A stretch of DNA of 64,000 bases from NCBI RefSeq assembly GCF_034479515.1, contig NZ_CP140152.1:1488001-1552000 (forward strand). Reading direction: 5' to 3'. Origin of the DNA: Duganella zoogloeoides. GTDB lineage: Bacteria > Pseudomonadota > Gammaproteobacteria > Burkholderiales > Burkholderiaceae_D. Below are positions 18,649 through 26,632 of the stretch, piece by piece. Both the position numbers and the translations under genes were made by a program. The notes beneath the pieces were generated by a model. It was not told where the DNA came from. It searched no databases and saw only the letters and a program-made list of their open reading frames with translations. Every line of letters starts with the position of its first letter. Position 1 is the stretch's first letter.

Positions 18649-18730
18649 CGTTTAACTGGCCGGACTGGGTCGAATAGCTAACTGCGATGGCGGCCAGACG
18701 CAGCTGGTGCGGGTGCCCCTGGCGGGACTT

Positions 18731-20125
18731 TTACAGCCAGTAATTGGTCCACTGCGCCGCCCACTCCTGCACGCGGTCCAGCCATGGCCGGTCGCGCCAC
18801 TGTTCCAGCGTGATCTGCACCGAGTCGCGGATGTCTTCCTGGAAGGCGCGTTCCATCTCGTTGCCGAATGCCTCGCCGAGCACCACCACGTTCAACTCGC
18901 TGTTGTGCAGGAAGCTGCGGGTATCCATGTTGGTGGAGCCGACGGTGGACCATTTGCCGTCGATCACCGCGGTCTTGGCGTGCAGCACGGACAGCTTGAG
19001 CTGGTAGATCTTCACGCCCGCTGCGAGCAGTTCATCGTAAAAACTGCGTCCCGCGTGGAACACCAGCCCGCTGTCGGACACCCCCGGCAGCACCAGCTTG
19101 ACGTCCACACCGCGTTTGGCCGCCGCCTTGAGTGCTTCGACGGTTTGCTTGTCCGGCACGAAGTAGGCGGACGTGATGTGGATGGTCTTTTTCGCTTCCT
19201 GCATCGCCAGGTTGTAGGCCTTGAAGATTTCGAACTGGCCGCCCGGGTCGCTGCCGAGCACCCGCACCACCTTGTCGCCGGCGATGATCGGGTTGGGGAA
19301 GAAGTCGGCGTCGGTCAGGTCGGCGCGGTCTTGTGCGGTCCATTGGCGCACGAACAGGTACTGGAACGCTTGCACCGCAGGTCCCTCGATCTTGATGTGG
19401 GTATCGCGCCAGCCCACGTCGTTTTCACCCTTGGACGATTTGTTACGCGAGCGGAACAGCGAGCTCTTGGAATAGGTGCCGCTGATGTTGATGCCGCCCG
19501 TGAACGCAATGCGGCCGTCGACGATCAGCACCTTGCGGTGGTCACGGCTGTTGAGCTTCCAGCTTTCGCCGGACAGCTTGGACGGATTGACGGGATTAAA
19601 TTCCAGCAGGCTGATGCCGGCGTCGCGCATGCGCTGGAAGAATTCCTTCGGCACGCCGATCGTGCCAACGCTGTCGTAGATGATGTTGACCGCCACGCCG
19701 GCCTTGCGCCGCTCGATCAGGGCATCGGCAAACTTCATGCCCATGCCGTCCTGGTCGAAGATATAGGTTTCCAGGTTGATGCTGTTCTTCGCGCCCTCGA
19801 TGGCCTTGAGCATTTCGCTCATGGTCTGCGGGCCGTCGAACAGCAGCGTGGTCTTGTTGCCGGCGATGAGCGGCACACCGGTGGCCGCTTCCTCGAGCGC
19901 GGCCTGCTGTTGCAGGTCCAGCGTGTTTTTCGTGTAGCGCTTGCTGAGCAGCGCCTTGGCGCGCGCGGCGCTCAGTTCGCCATTTTTGCCATGCACGCTG
20001 GCCGGTTCGGCGGTGTCGAGCCGGGCGCCCAGTTCATTGACATTGGGCAGCGAAGCGCAAGCGCCCAGCAAACCCCAGCACATCAGGCAGGCGGGAAGCC
20101 AGAGTCGCAAGCTGGTCGCTTTCAT
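18731..20125 (-). CDS. Phospholipase D-family lipoprotein (cardiolipin synthase-like)
   Basis: A 464-residue protein with a lipoprotein signal (lipobox LLGAC at residue about 23) and two intact HKD motifs: RDHRKVLIVDG (His about 195) and LHAKTAVIDG (His about 382), each followed by a Gly/Ser-Asn pair. This is the PLD/cardiolipin-synthase fold; ClsC-like enzymes transfer phosphatidyl groups, but lipid-anchored members could also be hydrolases. Its ATG overlaps the stop of the Gcr gene upstream (ATGA), so the two form an operon, and it is probably expressed from the promoter in front of that gene. Confidence 0.88.
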   Translation of the reverse strand: MKATSLRLWLPACLMCWGLLGACASLPNVNELGARLDTAEPASVHGKNGELSAARAKALLSKRYTKNTLDLQQQAALEEAATGVPLIAGNKTTLLFDGPQTMSEMLKAIEGAKNSINLETYIFDQDGMGMKFADALIERRKAGVAVNIIYDSVGTIGVPKEFFQRMRDAGISLLEFNPVNPSKLSGESWKLNSRDHRKVLIVDGRIAFTGGINISGTYSKSSLFRSRNKSSKGENDVGWRDTHIKIEGPAVQAFQYLFVRQWTAQDRADLTDADFFPNPIIAGDKVVRVLGSDPGGQFEIFKAYNLAMQEAKKTIHITSAYFVPDKQTVEALKAAAKRGVDVKLVLPGVSDSGLVFHAGRSFYDELLAAGVKIYQLKLSVLHAKTAVIDGKWSTVGSTNMDTRSFLHNSELNVVVLGEAFGNEMERAFQEDIRDSVQITLEQWRDRPWLDRVQEWAAQWTNYWL

Positions 20126-22248
20126 TTTGGTGTTTTCTCCAGTAACTGCGGTTCATCGAACGTTAATGCGGGGACTGCCCTGGCACCGATGAGGAAAGTC
20201 ACCGGTCCCTGGAAAAAACGTTTGACCAGCGCCTTGGTCAGGCGCCAGCCATGGGTAAAGCGCACCTGGCGCGAGCGCAGCGCTACCCACAGCGCCAGGC
20301 CGAAACTGACCATCAGGTTGACCACGCCAATGGCCAGGAAACCTGCCACCGACGTCACTACTAGTTGCCAGCTGACATGGTAGTCCAGTCCGACCATGGC
20401 TGTCGCGAAGTTGGCCGAGGAGAAAGTAACGTGGCGGATATCGAGCGGCAGACCCAGCAGGAAGCCCAGCAGCGGCATCACGCCGAGCATGATGCCGAAG
20501 CAGAAGTTCCCCATCAGGCCACCCAGGTTGGTTTCCATGTAGGCGCCGAAGCGTTGCAGACGCGCGGGGCCCAGCAGCCAGCGCAGGCCGCGCAGTTGGG
20601 CAATGCGCTGCGCCCAGCGCGTGTACAGCGCCTTGTTGTCGTAGTAGCCCGAGATCAGGCCGGCCAGGAACAGGCACACGCCGGCTACCGCCGCGTACAG
20701 CAGGTTGGGGCCGTGGATCGGGTCGATGTCGGCCAGCAGGTGCATGGCCTTGCCTTGCGTGACCAGGTGGTGGCCGGTCAGGTACGGCCAGGCCATGGCG
20801 ATCAGCCAGGCGGTGGGGATGGCGGTCGCCAGGTTGCCCAGCACGGCCATGATCTGGGTGCGCAAGACCTTGTTGCACAGCTCGGCCATGCTGTCGAGAT
20901 CGATGTTCTTGCCATCCTTGCTTTGCAGCTCGGCCGCGATGCGCGAGGCGGTCATGGCCGGCTGCTTGGTGGCGACCGTGAAGTGCAGCAGGTGAATGAA
21001 GACGAAGCCCAGCGAGTAGTTCATGCTGAACAAAAAGGTTTCAACCAGCGGTGCGGCGCGCAGGTACGAGAACAGGATTTTGAACAGCGCCATGAAGCCG
21101 ATGATCAGGCCGGCGCCAGCGGCTTGCAGGAACATTCCGAACAGCGCGGTGCGCGATTCGGCCACGTAGTGCTCGCCGGTGTGGCTGGCGTTTTCGGTCA
21201 CGTTGCGCGCCAGCAGGTTGATGTTGTCGCGCAGCAGGTCGCTCACCATGTACTTGTTGTTGTGCGCCGTGACCAGTTCCAGCGCCAGGTCCACTGCCGC
21301 TGCCTTGCGGCGGTCGGGCACTACCTGCTGCGCCACCGGTTGCACGAACTGGGTGTCCGCCGGCGTGGCCATGCCAGCATGGGGCAGGATGGTATTGGCA
21401 TCGGGCGCCAGCTCGCCGCTGGTATCGACCAGGTACAGCAGCTTGCGCAGGCGGTTGATGCTTTGCGTGAGCGTCACCAGCAAATAGGTCAGGGCAATGC
21501 TGGTGCCCTGGCTCAGCGCCTTCTTGCGGATCTTGACCACCACGGTTTCGCACTGGTCGAGCATGACCAGCAGGTGGCGCGCATCTTCCATCGCCACGTC
21601 GTCGCCGGCCAGCTTGCGCTTGTACGCGGCCAGGTAGGCGTTCACCTCGATATTCTGGCCTGTGAACGGCGACTCGTAGGTCTCCATCTCGGTATGGAAA
21701 TTGGTGAGCTTGGGTTCGAGGCCGATCGCGCACACGCGGTAGGACAGGGTCTGGATCGCGTCGAGCAGGCCCGGCAGCATCAGGTTGGAACCCTGGCGCG
21801 GCGCGTGGCCGGCGCCGGCGTTGATGACGTCGATCAGGTCGAGCCAGTCGGCGGGGGGCACTGCGCTCATCCAGATGTAGTCGGTGCGCTTGTAGAGCAC
21901 CTGGTCGATGGCGTCGCTCAGGTATTCGTTGCCCAGCGCGGGCGGCAGGATGCGCGAGGCGATGCGCTGCTTGAATTCGGTGAAAAAGCCGTCGTTGGAG
22001 AGCACGCCGATTTCGGTGTACAGGCTGGCATGGCGGCGCGCAGCGAGCAGGTTGCGGGCGTAGCCGCGCAGGGCCAGCGCATGGGCAGGATCGCCCTTCA
22101 GTAATTGGGTGAGGGTGCGGACGTTGGCCGTGGCGCGCGCGCCAGCTTCGGAGCCATGGGGACGCTTGGGGCGCAGGGTGGCGAACAACTCGACCATGAG
22201 GCCGATATCGTTGCTGTTGGCGTCCAGGCGTTGAAGAATCTCGAGCAT
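20122..22248 (-). CDS. Gcr-type (SpecificRecomb family) integral membrane protein
   Basis: A 708-residue protein of the family annotated as site-specific recombinase Gcr. It shows a soluble N-terminal helical half of about 330 residues and a C-terminal half with about six hydrophobic segments (for example LIIGFMALFKILFSYL, AVAGVCLFLAGLISGYY, FGIMLGVMPLLGFLLGL). I find none of the catalytic motifs of tyrosine or serine recombinases, so the inherited name is doubtful. It is co-transcribed with a PLD lipoprotein, and a Crp-type promoter lies 31-80 bases upstream, which points to an envelope role. Confidence 0.8.
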   Translation of the reverse strand: MLEILQRLDANSNDIGLMVELFATLRPKRPHGSEAGARATANVRTLTQLLKGDPAHALALRGYARNLLAARRHASLYTEIGVLSNDGFFTEFKQRIASRILPPALGNEYLSDAIDQVLYKRTDYIWMSAVPPADWLDLIDVINAGAGHAPRQGSNLMLPGLLDAIQTLSYRVCAIGLEPKLTNFHTEMETYESPFTGQNIEVNAYLAAYKRKLAGDDVAMEDARHLLVMLDQCETVVVKIRKKALSQGTSIALTYLLVTLTQSINRLRKLLYLVDTSGELAPDANTILPHAGMATPADTQFVQPVAQQVVPDRRKAAAVDLALELVTAHNNKYMVSDLLRDNINLLARNVTENASHTGEHYVAESRTALFGMFLQAAGAGLIIGFMALFKILFSYLRAAPLVETFLFSMNYSLGFVFIHLLHFTVATKQPAMTASRIAAELQSKDGKNIDLDSMAELCNKVLRTQIMAVLGNLATAIPTAWLIAMAWPYLTGHHLVTQGKAMHLLADIDPIHGPNLLYAAVAGVCLFLAGLISGYYDNKALYTRWAQRIAQLRGLRWLLGPARLQRFGAYMETNLGGLMGNFCFGIMLGVMPLLGFLLGLPLDIRHVTFSSANFATAMVGLDYHVSWQLVVTSVAGFLAIGVVNLMVSFGLALWVALRSRQVRFTHGWRLTKALVKRFFQGPVTFLIGARAVPALTFDEPQLLEKTPK

Positions 22249-22286
22249 GCATCGGGCGGCAAAAGCCGCAGTAAACTAAAAACGAA

Positions 22287-22328
22287 GTATACCCGCTCGG
22301 CTCCGACCCGGTATGTACGCTCTCGAAC
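22287..22328 (-). promoter_or_regulatory. Crp-type class II promoter of the Gcr-PLD operon
   Basis: Read on the minus strand: palindrome GTTCG-AGAG-CGTAC (22328-22315), -35 CATACC starting at the palindrome's last base, then 17-18 bp to GTATAC/TATACT. One mismatch from the shared GTRCG-N4-CGYAC pattern. Predicted start about 22279, giving a leader of about 30 bases. Confidence 0.55.
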
Positions 22329-22361
22329 AGTCATTTCCGGCATGTAATCAAGTTAGTGGTT

Positions 22362-23663
22362 TCAACACAACATGATGCGGCGCGCGGCCTGGCGCAACTC
22401 GTGGCGAAAGTCGGGGTGGGCGATGGCAATCAGGGCCTCGGCGCGCTGGTGGGCGGTCTTGCCGCGCAGCTGGGCCACGCCGTATTCGGTGACCACGTAG
22501 TTGACGTCGTTCTTGCCGGTGGTGACATGTGTGCCAGGCGTGAGCGTGGGCACGATGCGCGACACGGTGCCTTCTTTGGCGGTCGAGGGCAGCACGATAA
22601 ACGCCTTGCCGCCGCGCGAGCGGTTGGCGGCGCGCACGAAATCGACCTGGCCGCCGGTGCCGGAATAGGGCAGGTGGGCCAGGCTCTCGGAACCGCACTG
22701 GCCCAGCAGGTCCACTTGCAGGCTGGCGTTGATCGCAACCATGTTGGCGTTTTGCCCGGCCAGGTACGGGTCGTTGGTGAAATTAACAGGATGCATTTCC
22801 AGCATGGGATTGTCATGCATGAAGTCGTACAGCCGGCGCGAGCCGAGTGCAAACGTCGCCACCATCTTGCCCGGCATGAAGGTCTTGCGGCTGTTGTTGA
22901 CCGCGCCGCATTCCACCAGCTTGAGGATGCCGTCGCCGATCATCTCGGTATGCACGCCCAGGTCGTGCTTGCTGGTCAGCTGCATCACCACCGCGTCCGG
23001 AATGCCGCCGTAGCCGATCTGCAAAGTGGAGCCGTCGTCGATCAGGTCGGCCACCAGCTTGCCGATCGCTTCCTGCACCGGGCCGATGGCGGGCAGGCCT
23101 ACTTCGATTACCGGCTCGTCGCTCTCCACCAGCGCGGTGATCTGCGATATGTGGACGATGCAGTTGCCGTGCGCGGTGGGCACGTTGGGATTGACCTCGA
23201 GCACAATCACGCGCGCCTTGAGGATGGCCGCCATGGTGTAGTCGGCGCCGAGGCTCAGCGCAAAATTGCCGTATTCGTCCATCGGCGACGCCAGCGAAAA
23301 CACCACGTCGGCCGGCACCAGGTCGCGCTCGATCAGGCTGGGCAACTCGGAAAAATAGGCGGGGACAAAATCGGCCCAGCCCGCTTGTCCCGCTGCGCGC
23401 GAGGCGCCGCCGAAGAACAGCGCCACGTGGCGCACGTGCTGCACGGTGTCGCAATCGAAGTAGCCGTATTTGCGCATGGCCAGGATTTGCGCCACCTTGA
23501 TGTCGTGAAAACGCCTGCGGTGGTCGGACAGCGCGTGCAGCAGCGACGGCGGTTCGCCGGCCCCGGTGGGCACGATGATGGTGTCGCCATCTGTCAGGCA
23601 GTCGAGTGCCTGTTCGGGCGTGCAACGTTTGCTGCCGTAGTGCGAGTGCAAGTGCGCATGCAT
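22362..23663 (-). CDS. Acetyl-CoA hydrolase/CoA-transferase family protein
   Basis: A 433-residue family I-like CoA transferase of the acetyl-CoA hydrolase / 4-hydroxybutyrate CoA-transferase group. The N-terminal domain has the DGDTIIVPTGAGEP and SPMDEYGNFALSLG segments; the C-terminal domain has LQIGYGGIPDAVV, the EYGVAQLRGKTAHQRAEALI signature and the final AHPDFRHEL. Such enzymes move CoA between acetyl-CoA (or succinyl-CoA) and short acids. It stands alone, with the divergent porin gene 139 bases upstream, so the physiological acid is not evident. Confidence 0.88.
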   Translation of the reverse strand: MHAHLHSHYGSKRCTPEQALDCLTDGDTIIVPTGAGEPPSLLHALSDHRRRFHDIKVAQILAMRKYGYFDCDTVQHVRHVALFFGGASRAAGQAGWADFVPAYFSELPSLIERDLVPADVVFSLASPMDEYGNFALSLGADYTMAAILKARVIVLEVNPNVPTAHGNCIVHISQITALVESDEPVIEVGLPAIGPVQEAIGKLVADLIDDGSTLQIGYGGIPDAVVMQLTSKHDLGVHTEMIGDGILKLVECGAVNNSRKTFMPGKMVATFALGSRRLYDFMHDNPMLEMHPVNFTNDPYLAGQNANMVAINASLQVDLLGQCGSESLAHLPYSGTGGQVDFVRAANRSRGGKAFIVLPSTAKEGTVSRIVPTLTPGTHVTTGKNDVNYVVTEYGVAQLRGKTAHQRAEALIAIAHPDFRHELRQAARRIMLC

Positions 23664-23728
23664 GGGAGCGGCCTTTCACATGATGAAATGCCACTATAAA
23701 CCAACTGGCGTTAGAAGTGACTGCTTAC

Positions 23729-23770
23729 GTGGCGGTCCGCACAGAACTATGGCCGGGCGCGGCCTATTAT
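23729..23770 (+). promoter_or_regulatory. Crp-type class II promoter of the porin gene
   Basis: GTGGC-GGTC-CGCAC (23729-23742; left arm degenerate, right arm exact), -35 CAGAAC from base 23742, 17 bp, then -10 TATTAT at 23765-23770. Spacing is the same as in the other members. Predicted transcript starts near 23777, 26 bases before the ATG. Confidence 0.5.
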
Positions 23771-23802
23771 GAAATCACTAATCCACTCTTTCATCGCTCA
23801 TC

Positions 23803-24879
23803 ATGAAACCGACTATCCTTGCGCTGTCCCTGATCGCGCCCCTGACCGCAGCGGCGCAAACGCCGCCGGTCGAGGTGTATGGTCTGCTCGATGCCGGTGT
23901 AGTGGTCGAGCGCGGTTGCCAGGGCGACTGCGCCCGTACCCGCCTCGACAGCGGTGTCGCTTCCGGTTCGCGCCTCGGCATCCGTGGCCGCGAAAGTCTC
24001 GGTGGCAGCACGGCTGCCGTGTACACGCTGGAAGCGGGCATCAAGAACGATACCGGCGCCAATGAACATCAAAACAAGCTGTTCGGCCGCCAGGTGTTTG
24101 TCGGTCTCGAGGGGCCGCTCGGTGCGGTGACCATGGGCCGCCAGTACAACCTGTTATACGAGGCGCTGACCGACGTGGCCGATCCGTTCCATGGCGGGAT
24201 GGCCGGCAACGCCGGCAACCTGGTTGGTTACACGACCAAGCGCTATGACAATTCGATCAAGTACAAGTCGCCGCGCAGCCGCAGCGGCCTGATCGGCTCG
24301 GTGATTTACAGCTTCGGCGAGTCGCAGTTCAACAGCAAGGTCAACCGCGCGTATGGCGCCACCATCGGGTATGCCAAGGGGCCGGTCAATATCAGCATCA
24401 CGCACCAGCGCAAAAACAATCTGCTCGAAGCCAATGCCACCACCCCGGCCGTCGACCAGTCGGCGCGCAACTCGCTGGTTGCCGCCAATGTCGATTTCGG
24501 CGGCGTGGTGGGCTACGCCGCCTACGGCCACAGCCGTGGTGCCGGCAGCAACCAGTGGGACCAATCGAATCCCTATGGCGCCATGGTACAAACCCTGCCC
24601 ACCGACCGCAGCCGCGACGCCCTGTTTGGCGTGGCCGTGCCCAGGGGCGCCACCACTTTCCTTGCTTCGTACATCCGCAAGGACGACCAGGGGCTGGCCA
24701 ACCGCGATGCCGACCAGATCGCCATCGGCGCCAGCTACGCCATGTCCAAGCGCACCGACTTTTATACTGCGCTGGCCAAGATCAAGAATCGCAACGGCGG
24801 CAATTACGCAGTTGGCACCGCCACCACGCGTGGTCGCGGCGACCACGCCATCAACATCGGCCTGCGCCACTCATTCTAG
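23803..24879 (+). CDS. Gram-negative general porin
   Basis: A 358-residue outer-membrane porin with a short signal peptide (cleaved after LTAAA) and the betaproteobacterial porin pattern: VEVYGLLDAGVV at the mature N-terminus, SGSRLGIRGRESLGG, FGRQVFVGLEGPLGAVTMGRQ (which contains the loop and strand next to the constriction) and a terminal Phe in LRHSF for BAM-mediated insertion. It would form a trimeric 16-stranded barrel. The mature protein has a Cys pair (RGCQGDCAR) early in the first loop, unusual for porins of this group. Its last four bases overlap the end of the convergent DUF3617 gene. Confidence 0.9.
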   Translation: MKPTILALSLIAPLTAAAQTPPVEVYGLLDAGVVVERGCQGDCARTRLDSGVASGSRLGIRGRESLGGSTAAVYTLEAGIKNDTGANEHQNKLFGRQVFVGLEGPLGAVTMGRQYNLLYEALTDVADPFHGGMAGNAGNLVGYTTKRYDNSIKYKSPRSRSGLIGSVIYSFGESQFNSKVNRAYGATIGYAKGPVNISITHQRKNNLLEANATTPAVDQSARNSLVAANVDFGGVVGYAAYGHSRGAGSNQWDQSNPYGAMVQTLPTDRSRDALFGVAVPRGATTFLASYIRKDDQGLANRDADQIAIGASYAMSKRTDFYTALAKIKNRNGGNYAVGTATTRGRGDHAINIGLRHSF

Positions 24880-25412
24880 GGTTTGGCAGGGCAGGTTGCA
24901 CTGACCCAGCGGCCGGTCGAGTTGATCTTGACGTCGTGCTGGGCGCCGGTGGCGGTGGTGCTCACATCCATCACCATGGTGTAATTCCGGTCATCCACGA
25001 ATTTCACGGTTCCCCGTCCGTTCGAGACCGGGTCCTTGCACGTGAACGACACATCGTAGCCGCCTGCGATCGGCGTGCTGGTGGACGTGCATTGTCCTTT
25101 CTGATTTAACGGCAATCCCTTTCTGGCCGCCATCTCTGGCGTAACGCAAGCGCGCACGGCGATCGCGCCGTCGGTGCCCACGGTCGGCGACGAGACGCCG
25201 TTCTTGGCCAGGAAGGCGTCCATCTGCGCCTTTTGCGCCGGCGGCAGATTGCCCAACTGCTGCATGGCCATGTCCAGCGCAGCGTTGGTCTGGATGTCGG
25301 CGGTGGAGACCTTGCTGCTGGTTTCCCACGTGCCCGGCTTGATGGCAGGTGCGGTTTGGGCGTTTGCCGACAGCGCGGCCAAAGCCGTGAGCATGATCGC
25401 GATGTGTTTCAT
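24876..25412 (-). CDS. DUF3617-family exported protein
   Basis: A 178-residue protein with a signal peptide (MKHIAIMLTALAALSANAQ). The mature region follows the DUF3617 pattern: IKPGTWETSSKV at its start, ACVTPEMA in the middle and a C-terminal beta-rich part with two pairs of Cys (GQCTSTST, SFTCKDP, SATCPAKP). Function of the family is unknown; periplasmic. A GAAAGGA site lies before the chosen ATG. The gene follows a strong terminator, so it should have its own promoter in the short gap at 25413-25428 or be expressed by read-through. Confidence 0.8.
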   Translation of the reverse strand: MKHIAIMLTALAALSANAQTAPAIKPGTWETSSKVSTADIQTNAALDMAMQQLGNLPPAQKAQMDAFLAKNGVSSPTVGTDGAIAVRACVTPEMAARKGLPLNQKGQCTSTSTPIAGGYDVSFTCKDPVSNGRGTVKFVDDRNYTMVMDVSTTATGAQHDVKINSTGRWVSATCPAKP

Positions 25413-25428
25413 GGTGGTCCTTTCAAAA

Positions 25429-25470
25429 TAAAAAAAGCGGCGTACCACCAAGAAGGTGGGACGCCGCCTA
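25429..25470 (-). terminator. Rho-independent terminator after the small membrane-protein gene
   Basis: On the minus strand GCGGCGTCCCACC-ttctt-GGTGGTACGCCGC (one mismatch) is followed by a run of seven T. It lies 20 bases downstream of the lmo0937-like gene and just before the DUF3617 gene. Confidence 0.85.
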
Positions 25471-25488
25471 TTCTAAGCGGGTGACGTA

Positions 25489-25635
25489 CTAGACGCCGCG
25501 ACCGCTGATCAGGCGCAGCAGCACCATGATGATGGCAACGACCAGCAGCACGTGGATGAAGCCGCCGATGGTGTACGAGGTGACCAGGCCCAGCAGCCAC
25601 AGGATAAGCAGAACTACAGCGATGGTATAGAGCAT
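25489..25635 (-). CDS. lmo0937-family small membrane protein
   Basis: A 48-residue protein (MLYTIAVVLLILWLLGLVTS at the N-terminus, ending LISGRGV) with two hydrophobic helices and a central Tyr-Thr-Ile-Gly-Gly turn. This matches the lmo0937/DUF5670 family of tiny stress-induced membrane proteins found next to glycine-zipper and CsbD genes in many Gram-negative bacteria. A GGAGAG ribosome-binding site precedes the ATG. It has a Crp-type promoter 75-120 bases upstream and its own terminator, so it is a single-gene unit. Confidence 0.85.
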   Translation of the reverse strand: MLYTIAVVLLILWLLGLVTSYTIGGFIHVLLVVAIIMVLLRLISGRGV

Positions 25636-25715
25636 GATTCTCTCCTTGGTTATGTTGTGACGTCCGCAGTGGGCATCGAAGCGATGTCGAACTGTTCGTT
25701 CGTATCTTGGAATCT

Positions 25716-25757
25716 ATTATCTTTCTATACAGCCCAGGCTTCTGTACGCTGTCCCAC
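25716..25757 (-). promoter_or_regulatory. Crp-type class II promoter of the small membrane-protein gene
   Basis: Minus strand: GTGGG-ACAG-CGTAC (25757-25744), -35 CAGAAG from the last base of the palindrome, 17 bp, then -10 GATAAT (25721-25716). One palindrome mismatch. Predicted leader about 74 bases. Confidence 0.6.
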
Positions 25758-25799
25758 GTAAATGATGCACTGCTGTCTTAAAAGCACATTAACCAACAA

Positions 25800-26456
25800 T
25801 TAATTTGCAGAACGCAGCTTGCCATCGATGACTTTCACCTCGTCGCCCTCGCGCCAGGCCGGTTGCGTGCTGTGATTGAACGTACGCTTGGTGCCGTTGT
25901 CCATGCGCACTGTCACCTGCCAGCTGTGGGTGGTCTTCATGTGACCTTCGATCTGGTTGCCGGCGACGGCGCCACCGACCGCGCCTGCCACGGTGGCCAG
26001 TTGACGGCCATGGCCGCCGCCCACCTGGTTACCGAGGATGCCGCCGAGGATGGCGCCGCCGGCCGCGCCCACGCCGCTGCCTTGCGGACGGTGCTCGATG
26101 GTGCGGACCGAGGTCACCACGCCACAGTTCTTGCATACGGCTGGAGCAGCCGCTTGCGGCTCGGGAGCCCGCTCAACTGTCCGGTCCGATTCGCGCAGCG
26201 GCGCATTGGCCGCAGCCAGTTGCAGCGGCGCTTGCTGGGACTGCTGTGCAGCTAACTGTTGGTTGCCAGCGGGCGCCTGTTCACCCGGTACCAGCTGGCC
26301 GGCCACCGCCGGCGGCAGGTCGGCATTGGCGTTGGATTTTGGCAGCCAGCCCATCAGGGCAGCGATGCCGACCGCGCAGAACAGGATGACGGCGACGGCG
26401 GCGATCAGCAGCATCGGGTGCAGGCCGGACTTGGGTGTGTGGACGGGAGTATTCAT
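25800..26456 (-). CDS. Glycine-zipper 2TM-domain membrane protein
   Basis: A 218-residue protein with one N-terminal membrane helix (residues about 16-36), a Gln/Ala-rich linker, a short CKNCGVV pair of Cys, then a glycine-zipper domain (GAAGGAILGGILGNQVGGGHGR and GAVGGAVAGNQIEGH, written here in part) and a basic C-terminal tail WQVTVRMDNGTKRTF. Glycine-zipper 2TM proteins of the Rickettsia 17-kDa/SlyB type sit in the envelope and are commonly stress-induced. It is divergent from the Crp/Fnr regulator gene, and two Crp-type sites lie in the shared gap. Confidence 0.85.
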   Translation of the reverse strand: MNTPVHTPKSGLHPMLLIAAVAVILFCAVGIAALMGWLPKSNANADLPPAVAGQLVPGEQAPAGNQQLAAQQSQQAPLQLAAANAPLRESDRTVERAPEPQAAAPAVCKNCGVVTSVRTIEHRPQGSGVGAAGGAILGGILGNQVGGGHGRQLATVAGAVGGAVAGNQIEGHMKTTHSWQVTVRMDNGTKRTFNHSTQPAWREGDEVKVIDGKLRSAN

Positions 26457-26514
26457 GACGGTTCCTTGGTTTCTTGTTGGTTACTTATCAGTTACTGATA
26501 GAAGACTTTAATGT

Positions 26515-26555
26515 GTTGTATTGCAGTTAATTTGCATTAATGTGCAGCACCGCAC
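26515..26555 (-). promoter_or_regulatory. Crp-type promoter of the glycine-zipper gene
   Basis: Minus strand: GTGCG-GTGC-TGCAC (26555-26542), -35 CATTAA from the last base, then TACAAC (26520-26515) with a 16-bp spacer. The only member with a 16-bp spacer, so less certain than the others. Predicted start about 26508. Confidence 0.45.
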
Positions 26556-26583
26556 ATTGTCCCGCCGGGGCGGCTTTGCTTCC

Positions 26584-26625
26584 GTGCGTCAGCGTACATA
26601 CTCCCCAAATCATTGCCGTTACGCT
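26584..26625 (+). promoter_or_regulatory. Crp-type class II promoter of the Crp/Fnr regulator gene
   Basis: GTGCG-TCAG-CGTAC (26584-26597), -35 CATACT from base 26597, 17 bp, -10 TACGCT (26620-26625). One base from a perfect palindrome. The predicted start is about 26632, at the regulator's ATG (26633), which would make a leaderless mRNA under autoregulation. Confidence 0.6.
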
Positions 26626-26632
26626 AAGCCCT

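Noticed and set aside
20122..22248. Gcr gene as a mobile element or recombinase
   Set aside because: No catalytic motif, no flanking repeats, and clear membrane helices.
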